DNA of 64,000 bases from Mantis religiosa (taxonomy: Eukaryota > Arthropoda > Insecta > Mantodea > Mantidae): assembly GCA_030765055.1 (NCBI GenBank), contig CM060947.1, positions 258,495,056 through 258,559,055 on the forward strand, read 5' to 3'. Position numbers and translations under genes: made by a program. The notes under the pieces were generated by a model. The model had not been told where the DNA came from, did no database searches, and saw nothing but the letters and a program-made list of their open reading frames with translations. This document shows, piece by piece, positions 32,291 through 44,103 of this stretch. How positions within the stretch are numbered: the first letter of the stretch is position 1; each line of letters begins with the position of its first letter.

Positions 32291-32469
32291 TTGTAACCTC
32301 TACAGTTGTCTTGTTTAGAAAGCTGTCATGCAGAAACTAAATAAACTATGGACTTGAAACTTTAGGTACAAGCTACTCTGAAGTTTATCTATATGATGCT
32401 ATCCGTATAACTGGTCCAGTTGCACCATCTCTATGTTAGGCCTGGAAATTGTCAGACAACCCTCGAACT

Positions 32470-33210
32470 TTGTACCTCTTAGGGAATGCTAGCACTCAAA
32501 TGCGTGCACTCGTATGATTTTCTCTAGTCACTCTGGTACAAAATGTTGCTAAGCCGTTATTTTTCCATGTACCTGAAGTTACTGGCACCAAAGGTTCCTG
32601 AAAAGCATTGTTATTTCGCAATTTCTTCTGAACAGAAGGCGAAGGCAATCTCATGATATGCTGAGGGCCTGTTCGCTATGGTGATGCGTGAGATTCTGTT
32701 TTATTTGGAAGGGTTGGAAACTCAAAGCAATATTAGGAATTATCTCGGAAGTGACTAATGACAAAATATTGATGACACTTTTTATAAGAATTTATGTCTT
32801 CCTTGAAACAATGGAATTGGAATGGAGCACCTAGGGACTGACTAGATTTGAGAAAGTCCTAGAGCAACATGGCACAGAGTAGAGAAAAGCTGGCAGGCAT
32901 TGGCAAGCAACAGAGTTCTATGACGGACTTTTATCAGGGCCCTCTGCTTCCCTAGCGAGTTACTAGGACTTTTGCTTACTTTACTTAACTACTTATCAAA
33001 ATCAGTCAAAATAAACAGCATTTTAAACGGTGCTGCAAATCAAAAAAATGATTCTTGTTCAAATATTTTACACGAAAAGCTTATTTTGGTTTAATTAGAT
33101 TTTACTGAAAATTTGGTAGTACCTGCCCCTGTGCTGTGCAGTACCGTTTCACTCAAATTGTTTGGAGTTATAATCTGGGTATAAGTGATTAGGTATTTTG
33201 GTCTAAGATT
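32470..33210. other. Unassigned sequence
   Basis: No repeat family or coding frame was recognised. Confidence 0.4.
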
Positions 33211-34770
33211 TGAAAACTCTAAAATCGTATATACTCTGTACTCATTTGAACATCATTTCATTCATCGTCCGATATGTCTTAACGTTGGAAGTTTTCTCAT
33301 ATTCTGAAAGATGAATGTCTGGTAACTCTAAGCTCTATGTACCCTGTACTTATTTGTACATAATTTCATTCAGCGTCCGATATGACTTAACGTTGGAAGT
33401 TATCTCATATTCTAAAACATGATTGTAAGTAACACTAAGCTCTATGTAACCTGTACTCATTTGAGATAATTTCATTCAGCGCCCGATATGACTTAACGTT
33501 GGAAGATTTCTCTTATTCTGAAAGATGACTGTCTGGTAACTCTAAGCTCTATGTACCCTGTACTTATTTGTACATAATTTCATTCAGCGTCCGATATGAC
33601 TTAACGTTGGAAGTTATCTCATATTCTAAAACATGATTGTAAGTAACACTAAGCTCTATGTAACCTGTACTCATTTGAGATAATTTCATTCAGCGCCCGA
33701 TATGACTTAACGTTGGAAGATTTCTCTTATTCTGAAAGATGACTGTCAGTAACTCTAAGCTCTATGTACCCTGTACTCATTTGAAATCATTTCATTCAGC
33801 GTCCGATATGACCTAACGTTGGAAGTTTTCTTTTACTCTGAAACATTACTGCCAGTAACTCTAAGCTCTATGTACCCTGTACTCATTTGAAATTAGTTCA
33901 TTCATTGTCCGATATGACCTAACGTTGGAGGTTTTCTTTTACTCTGAAACATTACTGTCAGTAACTCTAAGCACTATGTCCCCTGTACACATTTGAAATC
34001 ATTTCATTCAACGCTCGATATGACTTAACGTTGGAAGTTTTCCATTATTCTGAAATATTACTGTCAGTAACTCCAAGCTCTATGTACCCTGTACTCTTTT
34101 GGACATCATTTCTTTCATCGTCTAATGTGACACCGTTGCAGGTTTTCCCTTAACCTGAAAGATAGATTTCTGACAACCCTAAGCTCTCTGTACCATTTAG
34201 TCATTTGAAATCATTTCCTACATCGTCCGATATGACTTAACGTTGGAGGTTTTCTCTTATCCTGAAAGATGAATGTCTGGTAACTCTAAGCTCTATGCAC
34301 CCTGTACTCATTTGAACATCATTTCATTCATCGTCTGATATGACAACTTGGAGGTTTTCCCATATCCTGAAAGATGAATGTCTGGCAACGCTAAGCTCTA
34401 TGTACCCTGTACTCATTTGTGTATCATTTCGTTCATCGTCCGGTATGATTTAAAGTTGCAGGTCTTCCCTTATCCTGAAAGATGTATGTCTGGTAACTCT
34501 AAGCTCTATGTACCCTGTACTAATTTAACATCCTTTCAATCATCGTCTGTTGTGACAACGCTGAAGGTTTTCCCTTATACTGAAAGATGAATCTCTAACA
34601 GCTCTTATATCTATGTACCCTGTGGTTATTTTAGAACATTTCATTCATCGTACGTTACGACTTAACTTCGGAGGCTTTCTCTTACAGTGAAAGATGACCG
34701 GTGACTCTAAGCTCTAATCAACCTGTACTCATTTGAACATTATTTGATTCATCGTCTATGTAATTTAATG
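33211..34770 (+). repeat. SINE-A-body satellite (SatA), about 14 units
   Basis: Units of about 107 bp (TAACTCTAAGCTCTATGTACC...CGTCCGATATGACTTAACG) correspond to the 3' body of SINE-A. The joint TTGGAGGTTTTCTCTTAT replaces the SINE 3' end TTGGAGGACGTAAATT. A 213-bp two-unit block is duplicated (from about 33348 and again from 33561). The last unit leads into AGAGGACGAAAAGTAAG, a trace of the true SINE 3' end, so the array sits inside a former SINE. Confidence 0.9.
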
Positions 34771-35555
34771 GTAGAGGACGAAAAGTAAGAGGAAAAGAGT
34801 AAAAAAGCTTACACAAGTATACTCAGAATTTTAAATTTAAAAGATATTGAAGTTAAGGACTTAATTAATAGAGAAATTCCGGACATTAGTTAATAAACGA
34901 GTGATGGACGCTATTATGAAGTCGAGTGTCCAAGCCGAGAGCACGCTCCCTGTGAAACAAATGAACGTGGCCAGCGATCGTCATTGTTGATTTGCATCTG
35001 GGGAAGTGAGAAGCAGCACATGTGCTCGCTCGTCGCGGAGAACGTGACGTTGGGGTTTGCGTGCCAAAAGAAATAGAGCGAGTTTCTTCAACTCGAATTT
35101 TACCCATTGCCTCCCGTTTTATATATATTTGCAGCAGGCAACAGCTTCCCTAGGGATCCCTATATCCCCGTCTTTATCTCACTCGCTTGTCTTGATCACG
35201 GCGGGGGGGGGGGGGGGGACTTGCACCTTTTCTTTTCCAAGCCAAAGAAGGTCGCCGCCTTCTGTTCGATTTCCTTAGCCCTGGAGGTAATTCACTGCCT
35301 GCCACAAACCTACATCTCACACAGTTTTGTTCCAGCGTTTCGTTCGGGAAATAGAAAGCAAGATTACAAATTATAATATTTTTCCTTTAGCGACTATTGC
35401 CTTTCACGCAAATATTAGGCCTCGAAATTTGAATAAACACACACGTTTCAAACTTTTGTATGTTAGAAGAGTGTATTTTTATAAAAAGTTTTATATAAAT
35501 AACATAACCGAGAAAGGAAGGGTTGCTTTTTTATAACAAACATTGTCCAATTTCC
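34771..35555. other. Unassigned, with a G homopolymer
   Basis: No gene was recognised. The stretch is relatively GC-rich near 34890-35300, and a run of G lies at about 35204-35218. Open frames here are inconsistent between strands. Confidence 0.35.
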
Positions 35556-37190
35556 AGTAATATCGGACGATGAAGGTGGTGATCTTCAAATGATTCCAAG
35601 GGTCCATACTGCTTAGATTTACCAGACATTCATCCTTCAGGATAGCGGTAAACCTCCAACGTTAAGTCATAGAGGACGATAAATGAAATGATGTTCACAT
35701 GAGTACAGGATACATGGAGCTTAGAGTTACTAGATATTTATCTTACAGGATAAGGGAAACCTCCAACGTTAATGGCCGCGCCGTGGCTCAGTGGTTAGAA
35801 CGCTTGTCTCTCACTAGGCCGGCCAGGGTTCGATCCCAGGCGACCGCAAATTGAGATTTGGGGTGGAAAACACGGCGATGGGGCGGGCTTTCTCCGGGAT
35901 CACCGGTTTTCCCCGCCATCTCATTCCACCGGTGCTCCATCTTCATCATATGTATCATCAGTGTCATCGCCTGCGGAGCCGTATGTAGTAAAAGCGGGCG
36001 TTAAACACTACACATTTCATTTTCAACTTTAAGTCATAGACGACGATAGATGTTCAAATTAGTACAGGATACATGGAGCTTAGTTACCAGACATACATCT
36101 TTCAGGATAAGATAAAACTTCCAACGTTAAGTCATATCGGACTATGAATGAAATGATGGTCGAATGAGTGCACGGTACATAGAGCTCAGAGGTACCAAAT
36201 ATTCATATTTCAGGATAAGGAAAAAACTCAAACGTTAAGTGACACACGGGGATGAATGAAATGAAGTTTAAATGAGTACAAGGTACATAGAACTTACAGT
36301 TGCCAAAATTTATCTTCTAGGGTAAGTGAAAACCTCCAACGTTAAGGCATATCGCACAGTAAGTAAAATGACAAATGAGTACAGGCTGCACAGAGCTCAG
36401 AGTTATGCCACCATATTGCAGGATAAGGGAAAACCTTCAACCTTAAGTCATGCTGAACAATGAATGAAATGATGTCCAAATGAGTACAGGGTACATAGAG
36501 TATAGAGTAACCAGACATTCATCTTTCAGGATGAGGGAAAATCTCCAAGGTTGGTTATATCGGACGATGAATAAAATGATATTTAAATGAGTACAGGGTA
36601 CATGGAGCTCAGAGTTATGACACCATATTTCAGAATAAGGGAAAACCTTCAACGTTGAGTCATATCGGACGATGAATGAAATAATGTTTAAATGAGTACA
36701 GGGTACATGGAGCTTAGAGTTATGCAACATTCATCTTTCAGGATAAGGGAAAAAGCCCCCAAAGTTAAATTATATTGGGCGATGAATGAAATGATAACCA
36801 AATCACTGCAAGGTAGATGGAGATTATAGTTACCAGACATTCATTTTTCTAAATAAGATAAAATGTCCAACGTTAAGTCATATTGGACAATGAACGAAAT
36901 GATGGTCAAATGAGTACAGGGTACATAGAGCTTAGAATTACTAGATATTCATCTATCAGGATAAGTGAAAACCTCCAACGTTAAGTCATGTTGACCGATA
37001 AAAGAAATGCTGTTCAAATAAGTACAGTGTACATAGAGCTTAGATTATCAGACATTCATCTTTCAGGATAAGGGAAAGTTTGGTTAAAACCTTAGGCAGG
37101 TAACTCACCTGGACGCAGAATCCAACTCACATCTCTTTAACGTGAGGCAAGGATGCCGTCATATTCGCTACCGAGGTAGGCAACACTAAT
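35556..37190 (-). repeat. SatA array with SINE-A head still attached
   Basis: About 13 units in reverse, interrupted by SINE-B at 35772-36018. At the right end (37080-37190) the array runs directly into the linker and tRNA-like head of SINE-A (ATCCAACTCACATCTC, then CGCTACCGAGG). This is the clearest evidence that the array arose by tandem amplification of the SINE's own body in place. Confidence 0.9.
35772..36018 (+). repeat. SINE-B, forward copy
   Basis: The head GGCCGCGCCGTGGCTCAGTGG and the B-box GGTTCGATCCC lead to a body with ACCGGTTTTCCCCGCCATCT and the end GTAGTAAAAGCGGGCGTTAAAC. Flanks read CAACGTTAA and CAACTTTAA, a 9-bp duplication of SatA sequence with one mismatch. Confidence 0.9.
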
Positions 37191-37446
37191 AGTTGATTGA
37201 AGCAGTGCAGCTGGGAAACTGGATGAAAATTTTTAAGACTTTTCAAGAAGTTCAGGTTTTCTGAGAAAGTGTTGTAATGTATTTAATGTCGCTTAAAATT
37301 GGAAGCGGTTCAAGCCATTTTAAAGGATAACTTCCAGAAATAGTCAGTTTTGAAGATTTGTAACTATATCACTTTGTGAATATTCACATAAAACTGAAAA
37401 GATATGAGTTGCATTATAACGTTTTAATTTTTGAAGTCCTCAGAGC

Positions 37447-37672
37447 CCGCCTCGTTAGCGTAGAGGTAGCCTGCCTGCCTCACTATCAAGAGACACTTTC
37501 AAGTTCGAATTTCTGTCAGGGTGTGTTACCTGTATTAGATTTTTCCGGGGTTTTCCCTTATCCTTAAAGACGATGTCGGGCAGCTCCACGGACCCTGGAC
37601 TCATTTGAGCATCATTTCACCCAATTCGTTCACACTCCAATATGTCTTAACGTTGGAGGACGTAAATTACAA
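37447..37672 (+). repeat. SINE-A, complete forward copy
   Basis: The head GCCCGCCTCGTTAGCGTAG with B-box AGTTCGAATTTCTG leads to the linker TTTTTCCGGGGTTTTCCCTTA, the body, and the end GTTGGAGGACGTAAATTAC. Confidence 0.88.
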
Positions 37673-38690
37673 AAATGGCCTCCGAATTGGAGTTCTTCAG
37701 AATGCTACGGTAAAATAAAATACTTGAATATAATAAACTATTAGGCTTATGCGTTACATTGAATTGAAAACTAATGTAATTAATTCTGGAACGAAGGGAG
37801 AACATTTATAAAAGATCCGCGAGATATGATTTGATGCAATTTTTAAACAGAGATGAGAATGAACGAAGTGTTATAAATAATTTCAATGTTCTCTAAGGTT
37901 GTCAAGTGCCTATTTAAATTAAAAAATAAACCACAATTTTTAATTTAAAACTATCAGGATTAAAATTGTTAAAGTTACAATTAAATATAAGAAATTCCTC
38001 TAGACGCAGTAACGAATGAGTTAGACTTTCAGAACATTCAATTGTCATGAACAAACATCTGAATGCCGAAGTCACGTTTCTTCATTTGCCAGAGTGATCA
38101 ACGATACAGCAATATAAAGTGTACGATCACATTTTTTCTGCTTTAGTTTGCTGGAAATCTTTTATAAGCTATTTTATCAGTTCTTTATGACCCAGGGTGC
38201 ACTTGGTGAGAAAATTTACACCCAGTTCTTCCTGGCTACAATTATGGGACATTAAGAGGATTTCCCGGAGCATGGGACCGCCGCGTTTTATATCTGCGCT
38301 GTAAATCTTCAGAAGAGCATTTTCCTAAGAAGACGAATAAAAAGGAAAAATAAGCAGCCCATATATGGTTGGAGGGGGGGGGGGAGGTGCAGCTCATATA
38401 CGTGAGGAGGCTTTAGTAGGGAAAAAGGGAAAGCGTACTTTGAATTAACCACTGGGATTTCTCACAGACGAGAATCCCTTTATGTACGGCGCATGCGCAT
38501 TCGTGCATACGCGCTGTAAGTGCATCCATGCATACGAGAAGAATATTAGAGGAAAATGCCTTTACTTCTTAAGGGATATCAACTTTTATCTTTCCTGACT
38601 CGAGCGTTTCATCCTAGCTTACATTTCAGTATTTCAAATTCTAGAAGACAGTCCTCAAAGAAAGTATGCTGCTTCTACTTCTCTACTCGT
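37673..38690. other. Intron sequence, nothing recognised
   Basis: AT-rich sequence with a G run at about 38371-38382. No coding or RNA feature was supported. Confidence 0.4.
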
Positions 38691-39096
38691 CTACAAACTA
38701 TTCTTACAAGCACTAACTCCTCTATCTACTTCAAGATAAACATTATCTTACTATAGTTACAAGGGAATACAGTAGACTTTAAGTGATAGTCAAATGTTTT
38801 ATATACATGACTTTCCCTACTCTTGTACAAACACTTATTGCTCTATCTACTTCAAGATAAACATTATCTTATTGTAGTTACAAGAGAATACAGTAGACTT
38901 TAAGTGATAGTCAAATGTTTTATATACATGACTTTCCCTACTCTTGTACAAACACTTATTGCTCTATCTACTTCAGGATAAACATTATCTTATTGTAGTT
39001 ACACGGGAATACAGTAGACTTTAAGTGATAGTCAAATGTTTTATATAATGACTCTCTCTACTCTTATACAAACACTTATTACTCTATTTGCTTCAT
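38691..39096 (-). repeat. Sat120 array, reverse, left part
   Basis: About three units at high identity, interrupted by SINE-A at 39097. Confidence 0.92.
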
Positions 39097-39336
39097 TTTT
39101 TTCTCTAATTTTGTCCTCCAACGTTAAGTCACACCGGACGGTGAATGAAAGGGGTGAAATGATGCTCAAATGTGTCCAGGGTCCATGGAGCTTAGAGCTA
39201 CCCGACATTCGTCTGTGAGGATAAGGGAAAACCCCGGAAAAAACCTTATCCAGGTAACTCACCCTGACCGAGATACGAACTCGGGACGTCTTGAACGTGA
39301 GGCAGACAAGCTACCATCCACGCTACCGAGGCGGGC
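39097..39336 (-). repeat. SINE-A, reverse, with perfect 12-bp target duplication
   Basis: Flanked by TATTTGCTTCAT at 39085-39096 and 39337-39348. It is about 240 bp long. The minus strand runs tRNA head (GCCCGCCTCGGTAGCG), B-box GAGTTCGTATC, body and A-rich tail. This is the best-defined copy and fixes the boundaries of the family. Insertion into a satellite unit dates it as younger than that array. Confidence 0.95.
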
Positions 39337-39348
39337 TATTTGCTTCAT

Positions 39349-39740
39349 GATAAACATTATCTTATTGTAGTTATGAGTGAATTCGATAAACTTTAAGTGA
39401 TAGTCAAATGTTTTATATACATAACTTTCTCCACTCTTGTACAAACATTTACTGCTCTATCTACTTCAAGATAAACATTATCTTATTGTAGTTACAAGGG
39501 AATACAGTAGACTTTAAGTGATAGTCAAATGTTTTATATACATGACTTTCTCTACTCTTGAACAAACACTTATTGCTCTATCTACTTCAAGATAAACATT
39601 ATCTTATTGTAGTTACAAGTGAATACAGTAGCCATTAAGTGATAGTCAAATGTTTTAAAACCGGTTGTCTAGATGACGTACGTCCTCTTTGTACGTGCAA
39701 GAAAAAACGCGAATAACGATTTTTCGTTTAAGAAGTAGAT
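39349..39740 (-). repeat. Sat120 array, reverse, right part with conserved flank
   Basis: Three more units run to about 39655, followed by the conserved flank (GTTTTAAAACCGGTTGTCTAG) also seen at 50868. Confidence 0.9.
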
Positions 39741-39924
39741 TGTAAAATTCATAAGAATAACTAGAGCAATAGGTTAACCCACAGTAAAAATGTCTCTCTT
39801 ACCATTTCCTAAAATTTGGAGTAGTACATTTTTTTCTATTAATACAGTCTACCTGTTACACAGAAGTCTTTCACAAGAAAGGTTAATTCTGGAGACATCC
39901 CCAGAAAATTTAACATGCACATTT

Positions 39925-40375
39925 ATTTTAGTTAATTCATGGAAATTAACAATTTCTTCACTCCAGCCGTATGCAGACTAAGGTTTTGGATAGATAGAGT
40001 CAACACGAAAAATTTAATGTCATGGCTGGGAGTTGAAGCACGGATTTCTTAGTCTCAATCCAGTCGCTCTTACTCATTGATTTACTATGAGCAGCCTGCC
40101 GTCATGACATTAAATTCTCCAATTGACTCGTATATTTCCCCGGTAGACCACTAGGGGCTATCCCATCCGAGATACGCCGTTTGTGGCGACCTACTATCGT
40201 AAGGGTTAGTTAATTAATCATTTCTTCACACGAGCCGTATATAAGCTAAGGTATTGGATAGATAGAGTCAACTTGAAAAATTCAATGTCATGGCCGGAAT
40301 TTGAACCAGGGATATTCTACTTTCCGTTTAGTCGCTTTTCCCCTTTGAGCTACCATGGTCCCTGTGAAAAGGAGC
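39925..40375 (-). repeat. SINE-C, old direct repeat of about 1.6 units
   Basis: Two diverged head-to-tail copies, spaced about 278 bp (GTTAATTCATGG near 39930 and GTTAATTAATC near 40208), with tRNA-like heads near 40020-40100 and 40295-40370. Tandem arrangement therefore occurs at two separate SINE-C sites. Confidence 0.8.
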
Positions 40376-40429
40376 GCACCATTTCTGAGACATTCCTTCT
40401 TATTGCTTACATTTTAAAATCCTATTTTC

Positions 40430-41465
40430 GGAAATAGGATATAGTTATTAACTTGATTATATCTTGGACAGACATACAGAATGTAATTACAAATTCGTGT
40501 CCCAGAAAACGTTTTTAAAAAATTTTCACATAATGTCTACTGTATTTCCCTTTAAATAAAATAAGATAATGTTTATCATGCAGTAGATAGAACAGTAAAT
40601 GTTAGTACAAATGTAGAGAACGTCATATATATGAAACATTTGACTATCACTTAAAGTGTGCTGTATTCCCTTGTAACTACAATAAGAAATGTTTATCTTG
40701 AAGTACATAGAGCAATTAGTGTTTGTACAAGAGGAGAGAAATCATGTATATAAAACTTTTGACTATCATTTAAAGTCTACTGTAGTCCCAAGTAACTACA
40801 ATAAGATAATGTTTATCTTGAAGTAGATAGAGCAATAAGCGTTTGTACAAGAGTAGAGAAAGTCATGCATATAAAACATTTGACTATCACTTAAGGTCTA
40901 CTGTATTCCCTTGTAACTACAATAAGATAATATTTATTTTGAAGTAGATAGAGCAATAAGTGTTTGTACAAGAGTATAGAAAGTCATGTATATAAAACAT
41001 TTGACTATCACTGAAAGTCTACTGTATTCCCTTATAACTACAATAAGATAATGTTTATCCTGAAGTAGATAGAGCAATAAGTGTTTGTACAAGAGGAGAG
41101 AAATCATGTACATAAAACATTTGACTATCACTTAATGTCTTCTGTATTCCCTTGTAACTACAATAAGATAATTTTTATTTTGAAGTAGATAGAGCAATAA
41201 GTGTTTGTACAAGAGTAGAGATAGTCATGTATATAAAACATTTGACTATCACTTAAAGTCTACTGTATTCCCTTGTAAGTAAAATAAGATAATGTTTATC
41301 TTGAAGTAGATAGAGCAATAACGTTTGTACAAGAGTAGAGAAAGTCAGTATATAAAACATTTGACTATCACTTAAAGTCTACTGTATTCCCTTGTAACTA
41401 CAATAAGATAATGTTTATCTTGAAGTAGATAGAGCAATAACGTTTGTACAAGAGTAGAGAAACTT
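40430..41465 (+). repeat. Sat120 array with diverged left flank
   Basis: About 8 units. The left flank (CTTGGACAGACATACAGAATG) is a diverged form of the flank at 1021-1160. The last unit breaks off at AGAGTAGAGAAAC. Confidence 0.92.
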
Positions 41466-42369
41466 ATTTCGGAATTTGAAGTGGAAATTTCGAGATGGAA
41501 TTTTTGTTTGGAATGTGATGACAGTACGGAGTATGGAAAGTAATAAGCGATAGTATGTGGAAATGTTTACCTCTAGTAATAATTTGGTACGTAGAAATTA
41601 TTGAAAACATTACCTAGTGTGACTGTATAAGACATGTCTAGCCTTCATATTAAAACTTACTCGTGCTGTATTTTTAACATTTAATTATTAAGGGACCTTT
41701 ATCTCACCTTTCCCAGCATAAGGGTAGACGTCTCTCGAGCGTAAAGTTGGGAGCACTGGATGTTTTGCAAAAGGCCACATCATAACATGAAGATTTACGA
41801 GAGAAGCTCGCTGAAGCAAATGGACTATTTTCATTAGCGGGCGATATATATTCGCTTGTTATGGACCTCATCGATGGACAGAGAGTCTTCTTCTGGCCCT
41901 TGTACAGGGACAATAAAACGTCAGCAGGGACATTTACGATCGCTCCTAATGGTCACTTATTCGTTCTCCTAAGTCAGCCGTCTGTTTTGCAATCCTACTA
42001 GTGCTATTAAAACTCAGTTCGTGTTTATGTCCGTCTGCACAAACATCCGAGCCAATCACAGACAGGAAACGGATATAATAAAACAAAAATCATTACTTTC
42101 TATGTGATTTACATCCATATAGACTCTACAAACTGTGTTTCAAGATTTATCGAGAGAGTTTGCTCCGGTTCGATTTCCGTAGGCCGACCTATGTAACCTT
42201 GTGTTTTTCATTGATTTCCCTGGTCGGCGTATTCGTAAGTTAAACATTTGGAAAGTGAGGCAAAACGGTATACCATTTCCTTCACTATAGCGCATTCATG
42301 AAACTTTGCACATCATTTTCAATACTTTAAAATATAAGAAGAGATTCAGAATTAATTAAAATACATAAG
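41466..42369. other. Intron sequence, nothing recognised
   Basis: No feature was identified. Confidence 0.4.
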
Positions 42370-43860
42370 ATTTCTTTAGATTAGATTAGATTATTTATTG
42401 GGTATATTGCCAAATTTTACCATTTTCAACTTTTGGCTAAATTAGTTGCCTTTACCTTGTTGCTAGCTTGGCTTAAATGACACCCTGGTCTTCTGCTCTG
42501 GCAGGTAGCTCTTAACGTCCACGTCTCCTTGTAGCCTAAATAGCCCCTTTCCTTCCCCTCATCATCATTACATTTATTTATCTTTACCTTGTAGCTGCGT
42601 TGGCTTACACGACACTCTAACCTGCTCTGGCAGGTAGCATATAACCTCCATGCCTTCATGTTACTTATTTAGCCCCATTCTTCCCCTTCATCTTCACTTT
42701 TTTATATTCTTGGTATTTGTCTTTACCTTGTTCCTACCTTGGTTTGCATGCTACCCTGCTCTTCTGCTCTGCCAGGTAACTCTTAAGCTCCATGCCATCT
42801 TGTTACTTAATTAGCCCATTCTTTACCTCATCTTCCTTTTTTATATTCTTGATATTTATTTGTCTTTACCTTGTTCCTACCTTGGTTTACATGCTTCCCT
42901 GCTCTTCTGCGCTGCCAGGTAACTCTTAACCTCCATGCCATCTTGTTACTTAATTAGCCCATTCTTCCCCTTCATCTTCCTTTTTTATATTCTTGATATG
43001 TATTTGTCTTTACCTTGTTCCTACCTTAGTTTGCATGCTACCCTGCTTTTCTGCTCTGCCAGGTAGCTCTTAACCTCCATGCCTTCTTGTTACTTAATTA
43101 GTCCTTTGCTTCCCCCTCATCTTCCTTTCTTATATTCTTTACACTTATTTGTCTTTACCTTGTTGCTACCTTGGCTTACATTACACCCTGATCTTCTGCT
43201 GTGCCAGGTAGCTCTCACCCTCCATGCCTTCTTGTTACTTAATTAGCCCCTTTCTTCCCCCTCATCTTTCTTTCGTATATTCTTTACATTTATTTGTCTG
43301 TACCTTGTTGCTACCTTGGCTTACATGACAACCTGATCTTCTGCTGTGCCAGGTAGCTCTTACCCTCCATGCCTTCTTGTTACTTAATTAGCCCCTTTCT
43401 TCCCCCTCATCTTTCTTTCGTATATTCTTTACACTTATTTGTCTTTACCTTGTTGCTACCTTGGCTTACATTACAACCTGATCTTCTGCTGTGCCAGGTA
43501 GCTCTCACCCTCCATGCCTTCTTGTTACTTAATTAGCCCCTTTCTTCCCCCTCATCTTTCTTTCGTATATTCTTTACATTTATTTGTCTGTACCTTGTTG
43601 CTACCTTGGCTTACATGACAACCTGATCTTCTGCTGTGCCAGGTAGCTCTTACCCTCCATGCCTTCTTGTTACTTAATTAGTCCCATTCTTCCTCCTCAT
43701 CTTCCTTTCTTATATTCCTTACCTTTATTTGACTTTACCTTTTTCCCCACCATGACAACCTGTTCTTCTGCTCTGCCAGGTAGCTGTTAACCTCCATGTC
43801 TTCTTATTACTTAACTAGACCCTTTCTTTCCCCTCACTTTCCTTTCTCATGTTCTTTACG
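42370..43860 (-). repeat. 145-bp tandem array, about 10 units
   Basis: Units centre on GTCTTTACCTTGTTGCTACC, at 43151, 43296, 43441 and 43586 (145 bp each), with more variable units to the left. GTCTTTACC and GTCTGTACC units alternate, giving a 290-bp higher-order repeat from about 43150 to 43640. On the minus strand the left edge ends in an AATAATCTAATCTAATCTAA tail like the 3' repeat tail of some LINEs, so the array probably formed near the 3' end of a minus-strand LINE. I could not identify that parent. Confidence 0.85.
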
Positions 43861-44103
43861 TTGGAGGCCTTCTCTTATCCTGAAAGATGAATTCTGGTAA
43901 CTCTCTGCTCTATGAACGCTGTATTAATTTGAAGATCATTCCACTTATCGTCCGATATGACTTAACGTTAGAGGTTTCCTCTTATCCTGAAAGATGAATT
44001 TCAGGTAACTCTAAGCTCTATGTACTCTGTACTCATTTGAACATCATTTCATTCATCGTCCGATATGACAATGTTGGAGGTTTTCTCTTATCCTGAAGGA
44101 TGA
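43861..44103 (+). repeat. SatA, about two units
   Basis: Starts abruptly within the last 145-bp unit (TTCTTTACGTTGGAGG), so two unrelated arrays are fused with little homology at the joint. Confidence 0.85.

Larger units (their letters stand above)
27371..32465 (-). mobile_element. Second mariner, expanded to 5.1 kb by a tandem array and a LINE
   Basis: On the minus strand a mariner begins near 32465 (CGAGGGTTGTCTGACAATT) and ends near 27371 (reverse of GAGGTTGATTAAGTT, with TA at 27369-27370). Removing the tandem array (28254-32198) and the LINE inside it leaves roughly 1.2-1.3 kb, the normal mariner size. The N-terminal coding segment is at 32040-32290 and the C-terminal two-thirds at 27480-28260. 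The left inverted end is weak, so that boundary is approximate. Confidence 0.75.

Noticed and set aside
24916..38383. Runs of G (about 24919, 25499, 35204, 38371) as quadruplex elements
   Set aside because: Single uninterrupted homopolymers are more simply explained as slippage or sequencing-length uncertainty than as four-tract quadruplex motifs.
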